This document shows positions 17,797 through 24,976 of a DNA stretch of 64,000 nucleotides, piece by piece. Positions within the stretch are counted from its first letter, which is position 1. Every line of letters starts with the position of its first letter. Position numbers and translations under genes: made by a program. The stretch spans positions 1 through 64,000 of the forward strand of contig CAILLK010000101.1 of the NCBI GenBank assembly GCA_903835005.1, written 5' to 3'. The notes below the pieces were generated by a model. The model ran no database searches and was not told where the DNA came from. It saw only the letters and a program-made list of their open reading frames with translations. The DNA comes from an uncultured Bacteroidota bacterium (lineage in GTDB: Bacteria; Bacteroidota; Bacteroidia; Chitinophagales; Chitinophagaceae).

Positions 17797-18810
17797 TTAT
17801 TGCCTGGTAAGTGTAGTTGTATATCTATCAAGGTCAATTTTAATTTTTTTATAGAGGAAACAGGATCTGAATTCTGTGTTAGAATTGAGAACTATTGCAA
17901 CATCCTGTTTCTGATTTCTATAGTGGTTCATTTCATTTATCAGATTTGGCTTATTACCAGTATTTTGTTCGGTGATGCTGGATTCTTTTTCTTTTATTAA
18001 AGCATGACTAACGGGCTTAAGTAACATCAAAACAATATTGTCTTTCAAAGTATGGCCCTGGATAAAAAGGTAGGAGTTTTGAGGTTCAAGTCCTTTTGCT
18101 TTCAATGAAGTTGCGATAGTCCTGATTTCATCATTTGCCAAAGGATAGCCGCTTTCCAGTACAGCAATTTTGGCTGCAATCCTTTTTCTGAAACCATCAA
18201 TTGTCCCTGAAAGTTGGTCAGTTATATCTATTTTATCAGTGAGTTTTATTATCTCACAGAAATGGGAAACAGTAAATGTTTCTTGGTCATTTTGTGATCT
18301 GAACCATAGGTTCCAAAGTAAAAGAGGGTAAACGATCTCTGAAATGGTTTGCATCGTTTCTTTGAAATCAAGCACCCGTTTATCGTGTTTGGTTGCCTGC
18401 ACACAAACAGAATGGAGGCTATTGCTGAAACACTGAAGGTTTTCTATAGAGTAAGAATAAGTCTGAAAAATAAACGGATTTTCATTCACCAGTTTTGAGG
18501 TATCCGAATGTTCTGGTAACAGATAATCATAATCACTGTCCACGCAAACTATAAGGTACTGGCCAACAGATAGGGCAAGTATTTCTTTACTTTTTTCAAT
18601 TGCTTTTTGTTTTCCTTTTTTGGTTGGGGTCTGAATGTTAAATTCTAATTCCGGTGATTCATAATCATGAAGAACATGCCGCCAGAAAGCAATATCCTCA
18701 TCACTTTCCACATATACTAATACCCGCCTGGGTGCGCCCTTTGGCAGAAAAGCATTTTCTTCCACAAGGCTTTCAGAACTTGTATTTTCAACTAAGGAAC
18801 TTGCGAGCAT
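17797..18810 (-). CDS. DUF4435 TOPRIM-like protein (AriB-like)
   Basis: 337 residues. The N-terminal half has VLVYVESDEDIAFW (E35) and LIVCVDSDYDYL (D91, D93, D95), the acidic residues of the TOPRIM-like DUF4435 fold, which binds metal and can cut nucleic acid. In the PARIS anti-phage system AriB is a DUF4435 protein released from the AriA ATPase complex upon phage sensing. The C-terminal half is helical with no motif I know. Its ATG overlaps the stop of the ATPase gene (TGATG), showing translational coupling. PARIS identity is inferred from domain pairing and gene order; membership of a related ATPase/DUF4435 group is possible. Confidence 0.75.
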   Translation of the reverse strand: MLASSLVENTSSESLVEENAFLPKGAPRRVLVYVESDEDIAFWRHVLHDYESPELEFNIQTPTKKGKQKAIEKSKEILALSVGQYLIVCVDSDYDYLLPEHSDTSKLVNENPFIFQTYSYSIENLQCFSNSLHSVCVQATKHDKRVLDFKETMQTISEIVYPLLLWNLWFRSQNDQETFTVSHFCEIIKLTDKIDITDQLSGTIDGFRKRIAAKIAVLESGYPLANDEIRTIATSLKAKGLEPQNSYLFIQGHTLKDNIVLMLLKPVSHALIKEKESSITEQNTGNKPNLINEMNHYRNQKQDVAIVLNSNTEFRSCFLYKKIKIDLDRYTTTLTRQ

Positions 18811-19793
18811 CAGTTGAGAATTTTTGTTCCTTTTTGTATTAAATCGCTGATGTTCGATACCTTATCCATCCATCCTTCCCGGATTATTGCCGGTGCATGA
18901 GTAGCAAGTATTATTTGCACATTAGGGTTGAGTTCCCGGATATATCCGATCAGTTTTTTCTGCCAGTCGAAATGAAGAGATAACTCAGGTTCATCCATAA
19001 ATAGAATGGCATTTTTATTATCTTGCACTAATACGGTAAGTAATATTACAAGCAGTTGTTTTTCGCCAGAGGATAATTGGTACGGACTAATTTTTTCATC
19101 ACCCAACAGAAAGCTTATTTCATCCTCTTTACGATTAAGTTTTTTGTTTGTTTCTTCAAAAAGGGTGTCTAAAATATCTGAAAACCTGTTTTGATTTGCC
19201 TGAATTTTCAGTAATTCACCATTTGAAATGCTATTATTGATTGCCTCAATGGTTTTTTGAGCAGTGCTTAATTTGTATTTCAAATATTTTTTTTGGAGAT
19301 GATATATTTGCCAATCTAACTCTGTTTTTGCATTGTCATCTGTGATTTTATTGATAGCTTCTTCGGGTTTAAATTCATTATCAAAGGTGCAGATGAAATC
19401 TACCATTGGAAAAAAGGCAATATCTTTTGAACTAAGTTTTTCAACTACATAAAAAGAGTAATTTTTTCCATAGTATAAAAATGTATCAATGGGATTTGTA
19501 TATTTTTCGGCACCTGATTCATTTAGTTTAGTAAAAGAAAATGACAGGAACTTTTTGCTTCCAAAGGAAATTTTGCAATTGCTGATGCTCTTACCTATGT
19601 TATCAATTTGCCCTTCGTTAAGTAAACCTGCATTACGAATTAATTTTGATGTACAATTCAAAATAGTACTCTTCCCACTCCCGTTAATACCCGACAGCAC
19701 ATTCACATCCGGATGTAAATTCCATTCCAGATCATGCTTCCCCCAGAGGCCCTTAATTTCTATTTTGGAAATGTATTTTATTTCTTCACCCAT
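18810..19793 (-). CDS. ABC/AAA-type ATPase (AriA-like) of a PARIS-like pair
   Basis: 327 residues, a compact SMC/ABC-like ATPase: Walker A SGINGSGKST (34-43), a short coiled insertion around 150-220 (TELDWQIYHLQKK), ABC signature QLSSGEKQLL, Walker B AILFMDEPELSL, and the switch His in LATHAPAII. All catalytic motifs are intact. It is shorter than the AriA proteins I know of, so either a small variant or another group. It sits 56 bp after dusB on the same strand and shares bases with the DUF4435 gene. Predicted role: sensor ATPase that holds its DUF4435 partner inactive (family knowledge, not shown here). Confidence 0.78.
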   Translation of the reverse strand: MGEEIKYISKIEIKGLWGKHDLEWNLHPDVNVLSGINGSGKSTILNCTSKLIRNAGLLNEGQIDNIGKSISNCKISFGSKKFLSFSFTKLNESGAEKYTNPIDTFLYYGKNYSFYVVEKLSSKDIAFFPMVDFICTFDNEFKPEEAINKITDDNAKTELDWQIYHLQKKYLKYKLSTAQKTIEAINNSISNGELLKIQANQNRFSDILDTLFEETNKKLNRKEDEISFLLGDEKISPYQLSSGEKQLLVILLTVLVQDNKNAILFMDEPELSLHFDWQKKLIGYIRELNPNVQIILATHAPAIIREGWMDKVSNISDLIQKGTKILN

Positions 19794-19849
19794 CAGATGC
19801 TGATTTGATTGTAAATATAGCTATTTAATGAATAAAGCTAAAGCTTGTA

Positions 19850-20845
19850 TTACTCAATTATTACTTCCCTGCTGTAATGCTCCTCGACCTCATTCAATAT
19901 ATCCCCGATCTCCACCAGGTTTTCTGTCATTACCAGGCGGGTTCGGTATTCCTTTACATGGCTTAGCCCCTTGAGGTAGCTGGCATAGTGGCGGCGCATT
20001 TCGAGGATGCCCAGTTTTTCGCCCTTCCAGTTTACTGAGCCATAGAGGTGCTTGCGGCAGGCCTGCAGGCGCTCTGCAAGGGTAGGAGCGGGCAGGGTTT
20101 CTCCGGTGTTGATAAAGTGTTTTATTTCTCTGAAGATCCACGGATAGCCAATGGCGGCACGGCCTATCATAATACCATCTACTCCATACCTGTTTTTATA
20201 TTCCAGCGCCTTCTCCGGGGTATCAATATCCCCGTTTCCGAAGATGGGTATATGTATGCGCGGGTTCTCCTTTATTTTACCTATCAGTGTCCAGTCGGCT
20301 TCACCTTTATACAACTGCTGCCGGGTACGGCCATGAATGGAAATGGCCTTGACGCCTATATCCTGCATACGCTCGGCCACTTCTTCTATGTTGCGGGTAT
20401 TGTTGTCCCAGCCCAGGCGGGTTTTAATGGTCACAGGCAGGGTGGTGGAGCGGATACAGGCTTTGGTGAGGCGCACCATCAATTCTATGTCTTTAAGGAC
20501 TGCAGCCCCAGCTCCTTTACATACCACTTTCTTTACCGGGCAGCCGAAATTTATATCCAGCAGGTCGGGGTTGGTGGTATCCACAATCTTGGCGCTCAGG
20601 GCCATAGCCTCTTCATCGCCACCAAAAATCTGGATGCCTATTGGTTTTTCGTAATCAAAAATATCCAGCTTCTGCCTGCTCTTCATGGCATCACGGATCA
20701 GGCCTTCTGATGAGATAAACTCCGTATACATCAGATCTGCCCCGTAATCCTTACAAACAGCCCGGAAGGGCGGGTCGCTCACATCTTCCATCGGCGCCAG
20801 CAGCAGCGGGAATTCCCCCAACTCTATGTTATCTATTTTCACCAT
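19850..20845 (-). CDS. dusB: tRNA-dihydrouridine synthase DusB
   Basis: 331-residue FMN-dependent TIM-barrel enzyme that reduces uridines in tRNA. Motifs: LAPMEDVSDPPFRA, DINFGCPVKK, catalytic Cys in VVCKGAGAA, SIHGRTRQQ, FGNGDIDTPEKA and DGIMIGRAAIGYPWIF. Length fits DusB. A TACCTTTGCACCC promoter lies just before the ATG, giving a leader of only a few nucleotides. It precedes the PARIS-like pair on the same strand. Confidence 0.95.
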   Translation of the reverse strand: MVKIDNIELGEFPLLLAPMEDVSDPPFRAVCKDYGADLMYTEFISSEGLIRDAMKSRQKLDIFDYEKPIGIQIFGGDEEAMALSAKIVDTTNPDLLDINFGCPVKKVVCKGAGAAVLKDIELMVRLTKACIRSTTLPVTIKTRLGWDNNTRNIEEVAERMQDIGVKAISIHGRTRQQLYKGEADWTLIGKIKENPRIHIPIFGNGDIDTPEKALEYKNRYGVDGIMIGRAAIGYPWIFREIKHFINTGETLPAPTLAERLQACRKHLYGSVNWKGEKLGILEMRRHYASYLKGLSHVKEYRTRLVMTENLVEIGDILNEVEEHYSREVIIE

Positions 20846-20855
20846 TTACAGGGTG

Positions 20856-20863
20856 CAAAGGTA
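20856..20863 (-). promoter_or_regulatory. -7 element TACCTTTG of dusB
   Basis: Minus-strand TACCTTTGCACCC, the same extended motif found before rpsJ, ends 10 nt before the dusB ATG. No good -33 element visible. Confidence 0.6.
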
Positions 20864-20890
20864 CGGGGTTTAGTTGAGAGATATTTATCG

Positions 20891-21436
20891 CTACTCCTTC
20901 CCGCTCACCCCCTTAAACTGATGATGTGTTTCCTTAAACAACACATTGAAAGTGGTAAGCGAACCATAGATGGCTGTGATATATTGCTGCAGGTCTACTT
21001 TTTCATCGTCGGTCATAACCTTACTGGCGTTGATCTTTTGCTCCATTACACGCAACCTGTCGCGCACCATAACAATTTTATGGAAGAAGGTATCTATAGG
21101 CACTTCTTTCGATGCGAGGGTAGGGTCGCCGGGTTTCAGTATCATCATGCCACGTTTCCAGCGCGGGCCTATAGGCACCAGTTGCATATCATGCAGCCTG
21201 CGGTCCAGTATATTGCTCAGCGCCTCTTCTATATCAGCTATAGTAATAACTCCGGGAGTCTGAGATCCTTCTACCTCTTCCAGTGTTTTCATATCCGGAT
21301 AATCCTTGCTGATGCTCTTGGTGCCCTGCTGCGATTTGAACCAGATGGTGTAAAACTCAGAAGCGGTATCTACTATTACGCCCTTGCCAAAATGCTGGTG
21401 GTCTATGCGGGATCCTATGCCTAATTGTGTGCTCAT
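20891..21436 (-). CDS. Conserved hypothetical protein with UvrD-type Tudor-like N-terminus
   Basis: 181 residues. The first ~50 (IGSRIDHQHFGKGVIVD, then FYTIWFKSQQGTKSI) resemble the small SH3/Tudor-like 'HxxFGxGxI' module found at the C-terminus of PcrA/UvrD helicases. The rest is helical with a charged centre (RWKRGMMILKPGD) and no recognised family. Possibly nucleic-acid or RNA-polymerase associated, by analogy only. No signal peptide. Confidence 0.7.
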   Translation of the reverse strand: MSTQLGIGSRIDHQHFGKGVIVDTASEFYTIWFKSQQGTKSISKDYPDMKTLEEVEGSQTPGVITIADIEEALSNILDRRLHDMQLVPIGPRWKRGMMILKPGDPTLASKEVPIDTFFHKIVMVRDRLRVMEQKINASKVMTDDEKVDLQQYITAIYGSLTTFNVLFKETHHQFKGVSGKE

Positions 21437-21500
21437 TCTATAGTTGATTGTGGATGTATTATCTTTATAAAATCGCTCTAAATTACTAATAATAATCGTT

Positions 21501-22088
21501 ATGAGAATAATTGAAAAGGCTTTGGTGCTGATTGCAGTTTTTGGGTTGATTGTAAGATTATTGGGCCAGCCTACAGGCAGTATAATTATGGTTATGTCTC
21601 TCTGCTCCTTAAGCTGGCTTTATGTAATCTTATCTTTTGCACTATTGAATGACATAAAGTTGAGAAGTCTATTTAAAAAAGGCGCTTTTACCTGTATCCC
21701 CACCTGGCATAAAATTGGCGCTGTTTTAAGCGGTATCGGCCTTGGAATTGCCTGTATAGGGATTCTATTTAAGATACAGGCTTGGGGAGGCGCACAAATT
21801 GAATTGATTGAAGGGTTAATTTTATGCCTGATACCAGCTATAATTGGTTTACTAAAAAGGCGGGGCAGGCATAAGGAGTTTTACAATCGGGTGGTTAGCC
21901 GTACAATAATCTTTGGATGTCTTTGTCTGGTTTTCTTATGCCTTCCCGACTTATTCTTTCTCAGGATTTATTACCGCCATAATCCGACATTTATAAATGC
22001 CGTTGAGCAATCAAGGAAAGATCCCGAAAATCAACAATTAAGAGACAAAGTAGATGCTGAACGGAGAAAAATAATGCAAAATCATTGA
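21501..22088 (+). CDS. Small integral membrane protein, GldL-like motif
   Basis: 195 residues with about five membrane segments: two near 5-50, one at ~75-95, one at ~100-115 and one at ~132-152, followed by a charged tail. The phrase IGILFKIQAWGGAQ recalls the IGxLFKIxHWPGA signature of GldL and related Bacteroidota membrane proteins, but the protein lacks the rest of GldL. Function unknown. Divergent from the Tudor-like gene. Confidence 0.6.
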   Translation: MRIIEKALVLIAVFGLIVRLLGQPTGSIIMVMSLCSLSWLYVILSFALLNDIKLRSLFKKGAFTCIPTWHKIGAVLSGIGLGIACIGILFKIQAWGGAQIELIEGLILCLIPAIIGLLKRRGRHKEFYNRVVSRTIIFGCLCLVFLCLPDLFFLRIYYRHNPTFINAVEQSRKDPENQQLRDKVDAERRKIMQNH

Positions 22089-22091
22089 AGA

Positions 22092-22580
22092 TTACTTCCA
22101 GTCGCCCAGCAATCGCCTGATGGCAATAACCTCACCCACATGGTAGCTGTTATGGTCGGCTATCAGCAGGGCTTCGCGCAGCAGGTTTTGTCCGTCGCCG
22201 TGGGCAAATGGTTTGTATAAATCTACTTCAGGATCCTCCAGCAAGGCTATAAACGCTTCCCTGTCTTTTTTAATGCGGATGATGCAGTTTTTCCAGGCTT
22301 CTTCATCTTTTGGGGCGGTTTCTTTTGGCCAGTAGCCTTCCGGCCATTTTGGAGATACATGCCTTGGATTATGCGAAAACTCGAGGATATCCCACTGGGC
22401 AATTCTAATATGCTCTGCAAGCTGCCATATGCTGTAAGGTAGTTTATTAGGCACAATACCGCGAATGTTTTCCGGTACATCTTTGAATGCATTATTCAGC
22501 GATACATGCGCATTGCCTGCCAGCAGCAGGTCTTTGAGTTGTTTGATGACCTCTTTAGAATTGAGGTTGCCAGCAGCCAT
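22092..22580 (-). CDS. DinB-like damage-inducible family protein
   Basis: 162-residue four-helix-bundle protein of the DinB/YfiT superfamily. Putative metal-binding histidines are in QLAEHIRIAQWD and IADHNSYHVGE. Bacterial members are often bacillithiol-dependent or unassigned hydrolases/transferases, and the substrate here is unknown. Its ATG lies 1 nt after the stop of a 50-residue gene (TAAAATG), so it is probably co-transcribed and coupled with that gene and the DUF6934 gene upstream. Confidence 0.85.
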   Translation of the reverse strand: MAAGNLNSKEVIKQLKDLLLAGNAHVSLNNAFKDVPENIRGIVPNKLPYSIWQLAEHIRIAQWDILEFSHNPRHVSPKWPEGYWPKETAPKDEEAWKNCIIRIKKDREAFIALLEDPEVDLYKPFAHGDGQNLLREALLIADHNSYHVGEVIAIRRLLGDWK

Positions 22581-22581
22581 T

Positions 22582-22734
22582 TTATTGATTAAAGTTTGGA
22601 AGCCCCACAGTTTTCAGAATATTATTGGCCATTTTTAACTTTTCAGGAAATAAAACAACATCGCTGAATTTATCCAGTTCTGCATTTATTTTTGCTCCTT
22701 TCGGTAACACAGGCGCTTTTTTCTTGGTTTTCAT
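22582..22734 (-). CDS. Small 50-residue protein between DUF6934 and DinB-like genes
   Basis: Begins MKTKKKAPVLPKGAK, with a conserved-looking core DVVLFPEKLKMANNILK, and ends LPNFNQ. It is 11 nt after the DUF6934 gene stop and 1 nt before the DinB-like ATG. I recall similar 'LFPEKLxxANxxL' short proteins beside DUF6934 genes in Bacteroidota, which supports a real gene. Lys-rich N-terminus. Function unknown; a small partner of the DUF6934 protein is a reasonable guess. Confidence 0.7.
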   Translation of the reverse strand: MKTKKKAPVLPKGAKINAELDKFSDVVLFPEKLKMANNILKTVGLPNFNQ

Positions 22735-22745
22735 ATACTACAAAA

Positions 22746-23189
22746 TTACTTTTTTCTTTTCACTAAAAATGCATCATAGGTGATATTTTTTGAAAACTTA
22801 AACCACGTCTTATTTTTTAATCCATAAACCTCAAAGTCTTTCTCTATTTCTTCAATATTGTTGGTGATTCCCATTCGGTATAATCTGGTGCGTGCTGATG
22901 TTGCACCTAAGGCAATTACAGTTGCATCAGGGTAATTATCAGTAAATACAAATAGAGTTGAAGCTACAGTAGCCAGAACTTTTTGGCTGTCACCATTATT
23001 GGTAATAATCAAATCATTGAGTTCATTGGTGATAAGGTCTTTATCTCCAAACCCAAGGTTATAGACATTTTTAAGATTAGTTTCAGAATATTGCACGACT
23101 TTCCTGATAATTCCTTTTGGACCTGTACTATCAAATTCATATTGTAGGTAATCTGCACCTAACTCGTAATTATAAATATCAGCGATCAT
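22746..23189 (-). CDS. DUF6934 family protein
   Basis: 147 residues with phrases I associate with DUF6934: YLQYEFDSTGPKGIIRKVVQY, NVYNLGFGDKD, ITNNGDSQKVLATVAST, and TSARTRLYRMGI near the C-terminal third. The family is small, cytosolic and of unknown role, and is often next to a very small gene, as here. First gene of a probable three-gene unit. No promoter consensus seen upstream. Confidence 0.72.
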   Translation of the reverse strand: MIADIYNYELGADYLQYEFDSTGPKGIIRKVVQYSETNLKNVYNLGFGDKDLITNELNDLIITNNGDSQKVLATVASTLFVFTDNYPDATVIALGATSARTRLYRMGITNNIEEIEKDFEVYGLKNKTWFKFSKNITYDAFLVKRKK

Positions 23190-23291
23190 AGGATTGCTTG
23201 AAATCCCACAATTTTATAAATAATTTACCATTTTTATCAAAGAAATATTTGAGAAGCAAATGTTTCAGATTGTTTCTATTTTTACCCGGTA

Positions 23292-24041
23292 ATGGCTAAG
23301 AAAAAAACAGCAGAGGTTAAGAAAAAAAAGCCATCTGGCATCCGGAGGTTTTTCAGAATTGTATTTCGTGTTATCCTGATTCTGTTCGTATCCTCACTGC
23401 TGTATGTAGTAGTATGCAAATGGGTATTACCACCCGTTACCATGACCCAGTTGGGCGGGCTGTTTGGCGGCTATGGCCTCAAGCGGAGCTATGTAAGCTA
23501 TGGCGATATCTCCCGCAATGTTAAGCTGGCCGCCATTGCCAGCGAAGACCAGTTGTTTCCGGAGCATGGCGGTTTCGACTGGAAAGCTATTGATAAAAGC
23601 CTCAACAACCCACACCACAAAAAGCGGGTGCCTGCCGGTGGCGGCGCAAGTACCATAAGCCAGCAGACTGCCAAGAATGTGTTTCTGTGGCAGGGCAGCG
23701 GGTGGGGAAGATATGTGCGCAAAGCCCCTGAGTTTTATTTCACCCAGCTTATAGAGTGGACATGGGGCAAGCGCCGCATCATGGATGTATACCTGAACGT
23801 GATAGAAATGGGCCCCGGTATTTTTGGTATTGAGGCAGCATCGCAAAAATACTTCCATAAGCACGCCAAAAATCTTACCCGCGGCGAGGCGGCCATGATC
23901 ATTGCCTGCCTGCCCAACCCCAAGGAATACACTGTTGTGCCCATGAGCGCCAAGGTGCGCTGGCGCACTGCCCACATACTGGAGCAGATGGATAACCTGG
24001 AGGGAGATGAAGATGTGGAGGCGGTGATAAAGACGCCATGA
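23292..24041 (+). CDS. mtgA: Monofunctional peptidoglycan glycosyltransferase MtgA
   Basis: 249 residues: a Lys-rich cytosolic start, one membrane anchor (about 23-45), then a GT51 domain. Motifs: AIASEDQLFPEHGGFD (catalytic Glu), GGGASTISQQTAKN, VRKAPEFYFTQLIEW, KRRIMDVYLNVIEMGPG and GEAAMIIACLPNP. No transpeptidase domain, so it polymerises lipid II glycan strands at the inner membrane without cross-linking. Single-gene unit. Confidence 0.95.
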   Translation: MAKKKTAEVKKKKPSGIRRFFRIVFRVILILFVSSLLYVVVCKWVLPPVTMTQLGGLFGGYGLKRSYVSYGDISRNVKLAAIASEDQLFPEHGGFDWKAIDKSLNNPHHKKRVPAGGGASTISQQTAKNVFLWQGSGWGRYVRKAPEFYFTQLIEWTWGKRRIMDVYLNVIEMGPGIFGIEAASQKYFHKHAKNLTRGEAAMIIACLPNPKEYTVVPMSAKVRWRTAHILEQMDNLEGDEDVEAVIKTP

Positions 24042-24203
24042 GAATTTAGTAGCCTTGATTAGTTTTCATTTAGGATTATCTTCTATTTGAAATCTATTTT
24101 CCAAAAACAATTTCCTGATTTCAACGATTAATTTTTAACTTACCTGCTTATTGGTGTTCAGAGGTTTTCGCTCTATTCTCTTAGCTGTGCGCCAAAAATT
24201 TTT

Positions 24204-24211
24204 TAAATTTG
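24204..24211 (+). promoter_or_regulatory. -7 element TAAATTTG of the deoxynucleoside kinase gene
   Basis: TAAATTTG followed by 4 nt and ATG. Transcription would begin at or next to the start codon, suggesting a leaderless mRNA. Confidence 0.5.
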
Positions 24212-24215
24212 TATA

Positions 24216-24860
24216 ATGCCACCAAAAAATACTACCAGACATATTGCTGTTGCCGGAAACATCGGCTCCGGAAAAACTACATTAACCGGCCTGCTGGCCA
24301 AGCAATTTAAGTGGCAGCCACATTACGAGGATGTGGACCACAACCCCTACCTGGTAGACTTTTATGAGGATATGCCCCGCTGGTCGTTCAACCTGCAGAT
24401 ATACTTCCTCAACCACCGTATCAAGAACCTGATTGATATCCGAAGTGGCAAAGAAACTGTTATTCAGGACCGTACCATTTATGAAGATGCCTGCATCTTT
24501 GCCCCCAACCTGTTTGATATGGGGCTGATGACCAAGAGGGACTTCGAAAATTACACCTCATTCTTCGAAAACCTCAAAGCGCTCATTCAGCCACCCGACC
24601 TGCTTATTTATCTCAAAGCTTCCATACCTGCCCTGGTAGACCAGATACAGAAACGCGGCCGGGATTATGAAGAGAACATAAGGCTCGACTACCTGAAGCG
24701 CCTCAATGGCTTTTACAACAAATGGATAGATAACTATAAAGACGGCCCGCTGCTGGTAATAGATGTAGACAACTGCAACTTTGCTGATAAGGAAGAAGAC
24801 CTGGCCGATGTGGTTAATAAAATAGATGCCCAGTTGCATGGGTTATTTAGTAAAAAATAA
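24216..24860 (+). CDS. Deoxynucleoside kinase (dGK/dAK/dCK type)
   Basis: 214 residues. P-loop AVAGNIGSGKTTL (11-23), EDVDHNPYLVDFYED, the substrate-proximal QDRTIYEDA (the DRS/DRT motif), and the arginine-rich lid KRGRDYEENIRLDYL. These define the family that 5'-phosphorylates deoxynucleosides for salvage. Specificity among purine and pyrimidine deoxynucleosides cannot be read from the sequence. The -7 promoter element directly abuts the ATG. Confidence 0.92.
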   Translation: MPPKNTTRHIAVAGNIGSGKTTLTGLLAKQFKWQPHYEDVDHNPYLVDFYEDMPRWSFNLQIYFLNHRIKNLIDIRSGKETVIQDRTIYEDACIFAPNLFDMGLMTKRDFENYTSFFENLKALIQPPDLLIYLKASIPALVDQIQKRGRDYEENIRLDYLKRLNGFYNKWIDNYKDGPLLVIDVDNCNFADKEEDLADVVNKIDAQLHGLFSKK

Positions 24861-24880
24861 TTTCATAAATCTCCCCAAGA

Positions 24881-24907
24881 TGTGCCACACCTTCAAAGTG
24901 TGGCACA
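24881..24907. repeat. Perfect inverted repeat, terminator-like
   Basis: TGTGCCACAC, a 7-nt loop and GTGTGGCACA form a 10-bp perfect stem 20 bp after the kinase gene. There is no T-run on the plus side, so an intrinsic terminator is uncertain; it may be a dispersed palindrome. Confidence 0.6.
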
Positions 24908-24976
24908 CCTATGCTATAAATTTTATGGTTACTATAGATGATTTACCGATATTGCATCTGTTATTTTCAGGAAACC

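Noticed and set aside
20048-20710. 220-codon plus-strand ORF opposite dusB
   Set aside because: Antisense shadow of a well-conserved gene; its product resembles no family.
24881-24907. Intrinsic terminator after the deoxynucleoside kinase
   Set aside because: Stem is perfect but no T-run follows on the transcript strand, so it is listed as an inverted repeat only.
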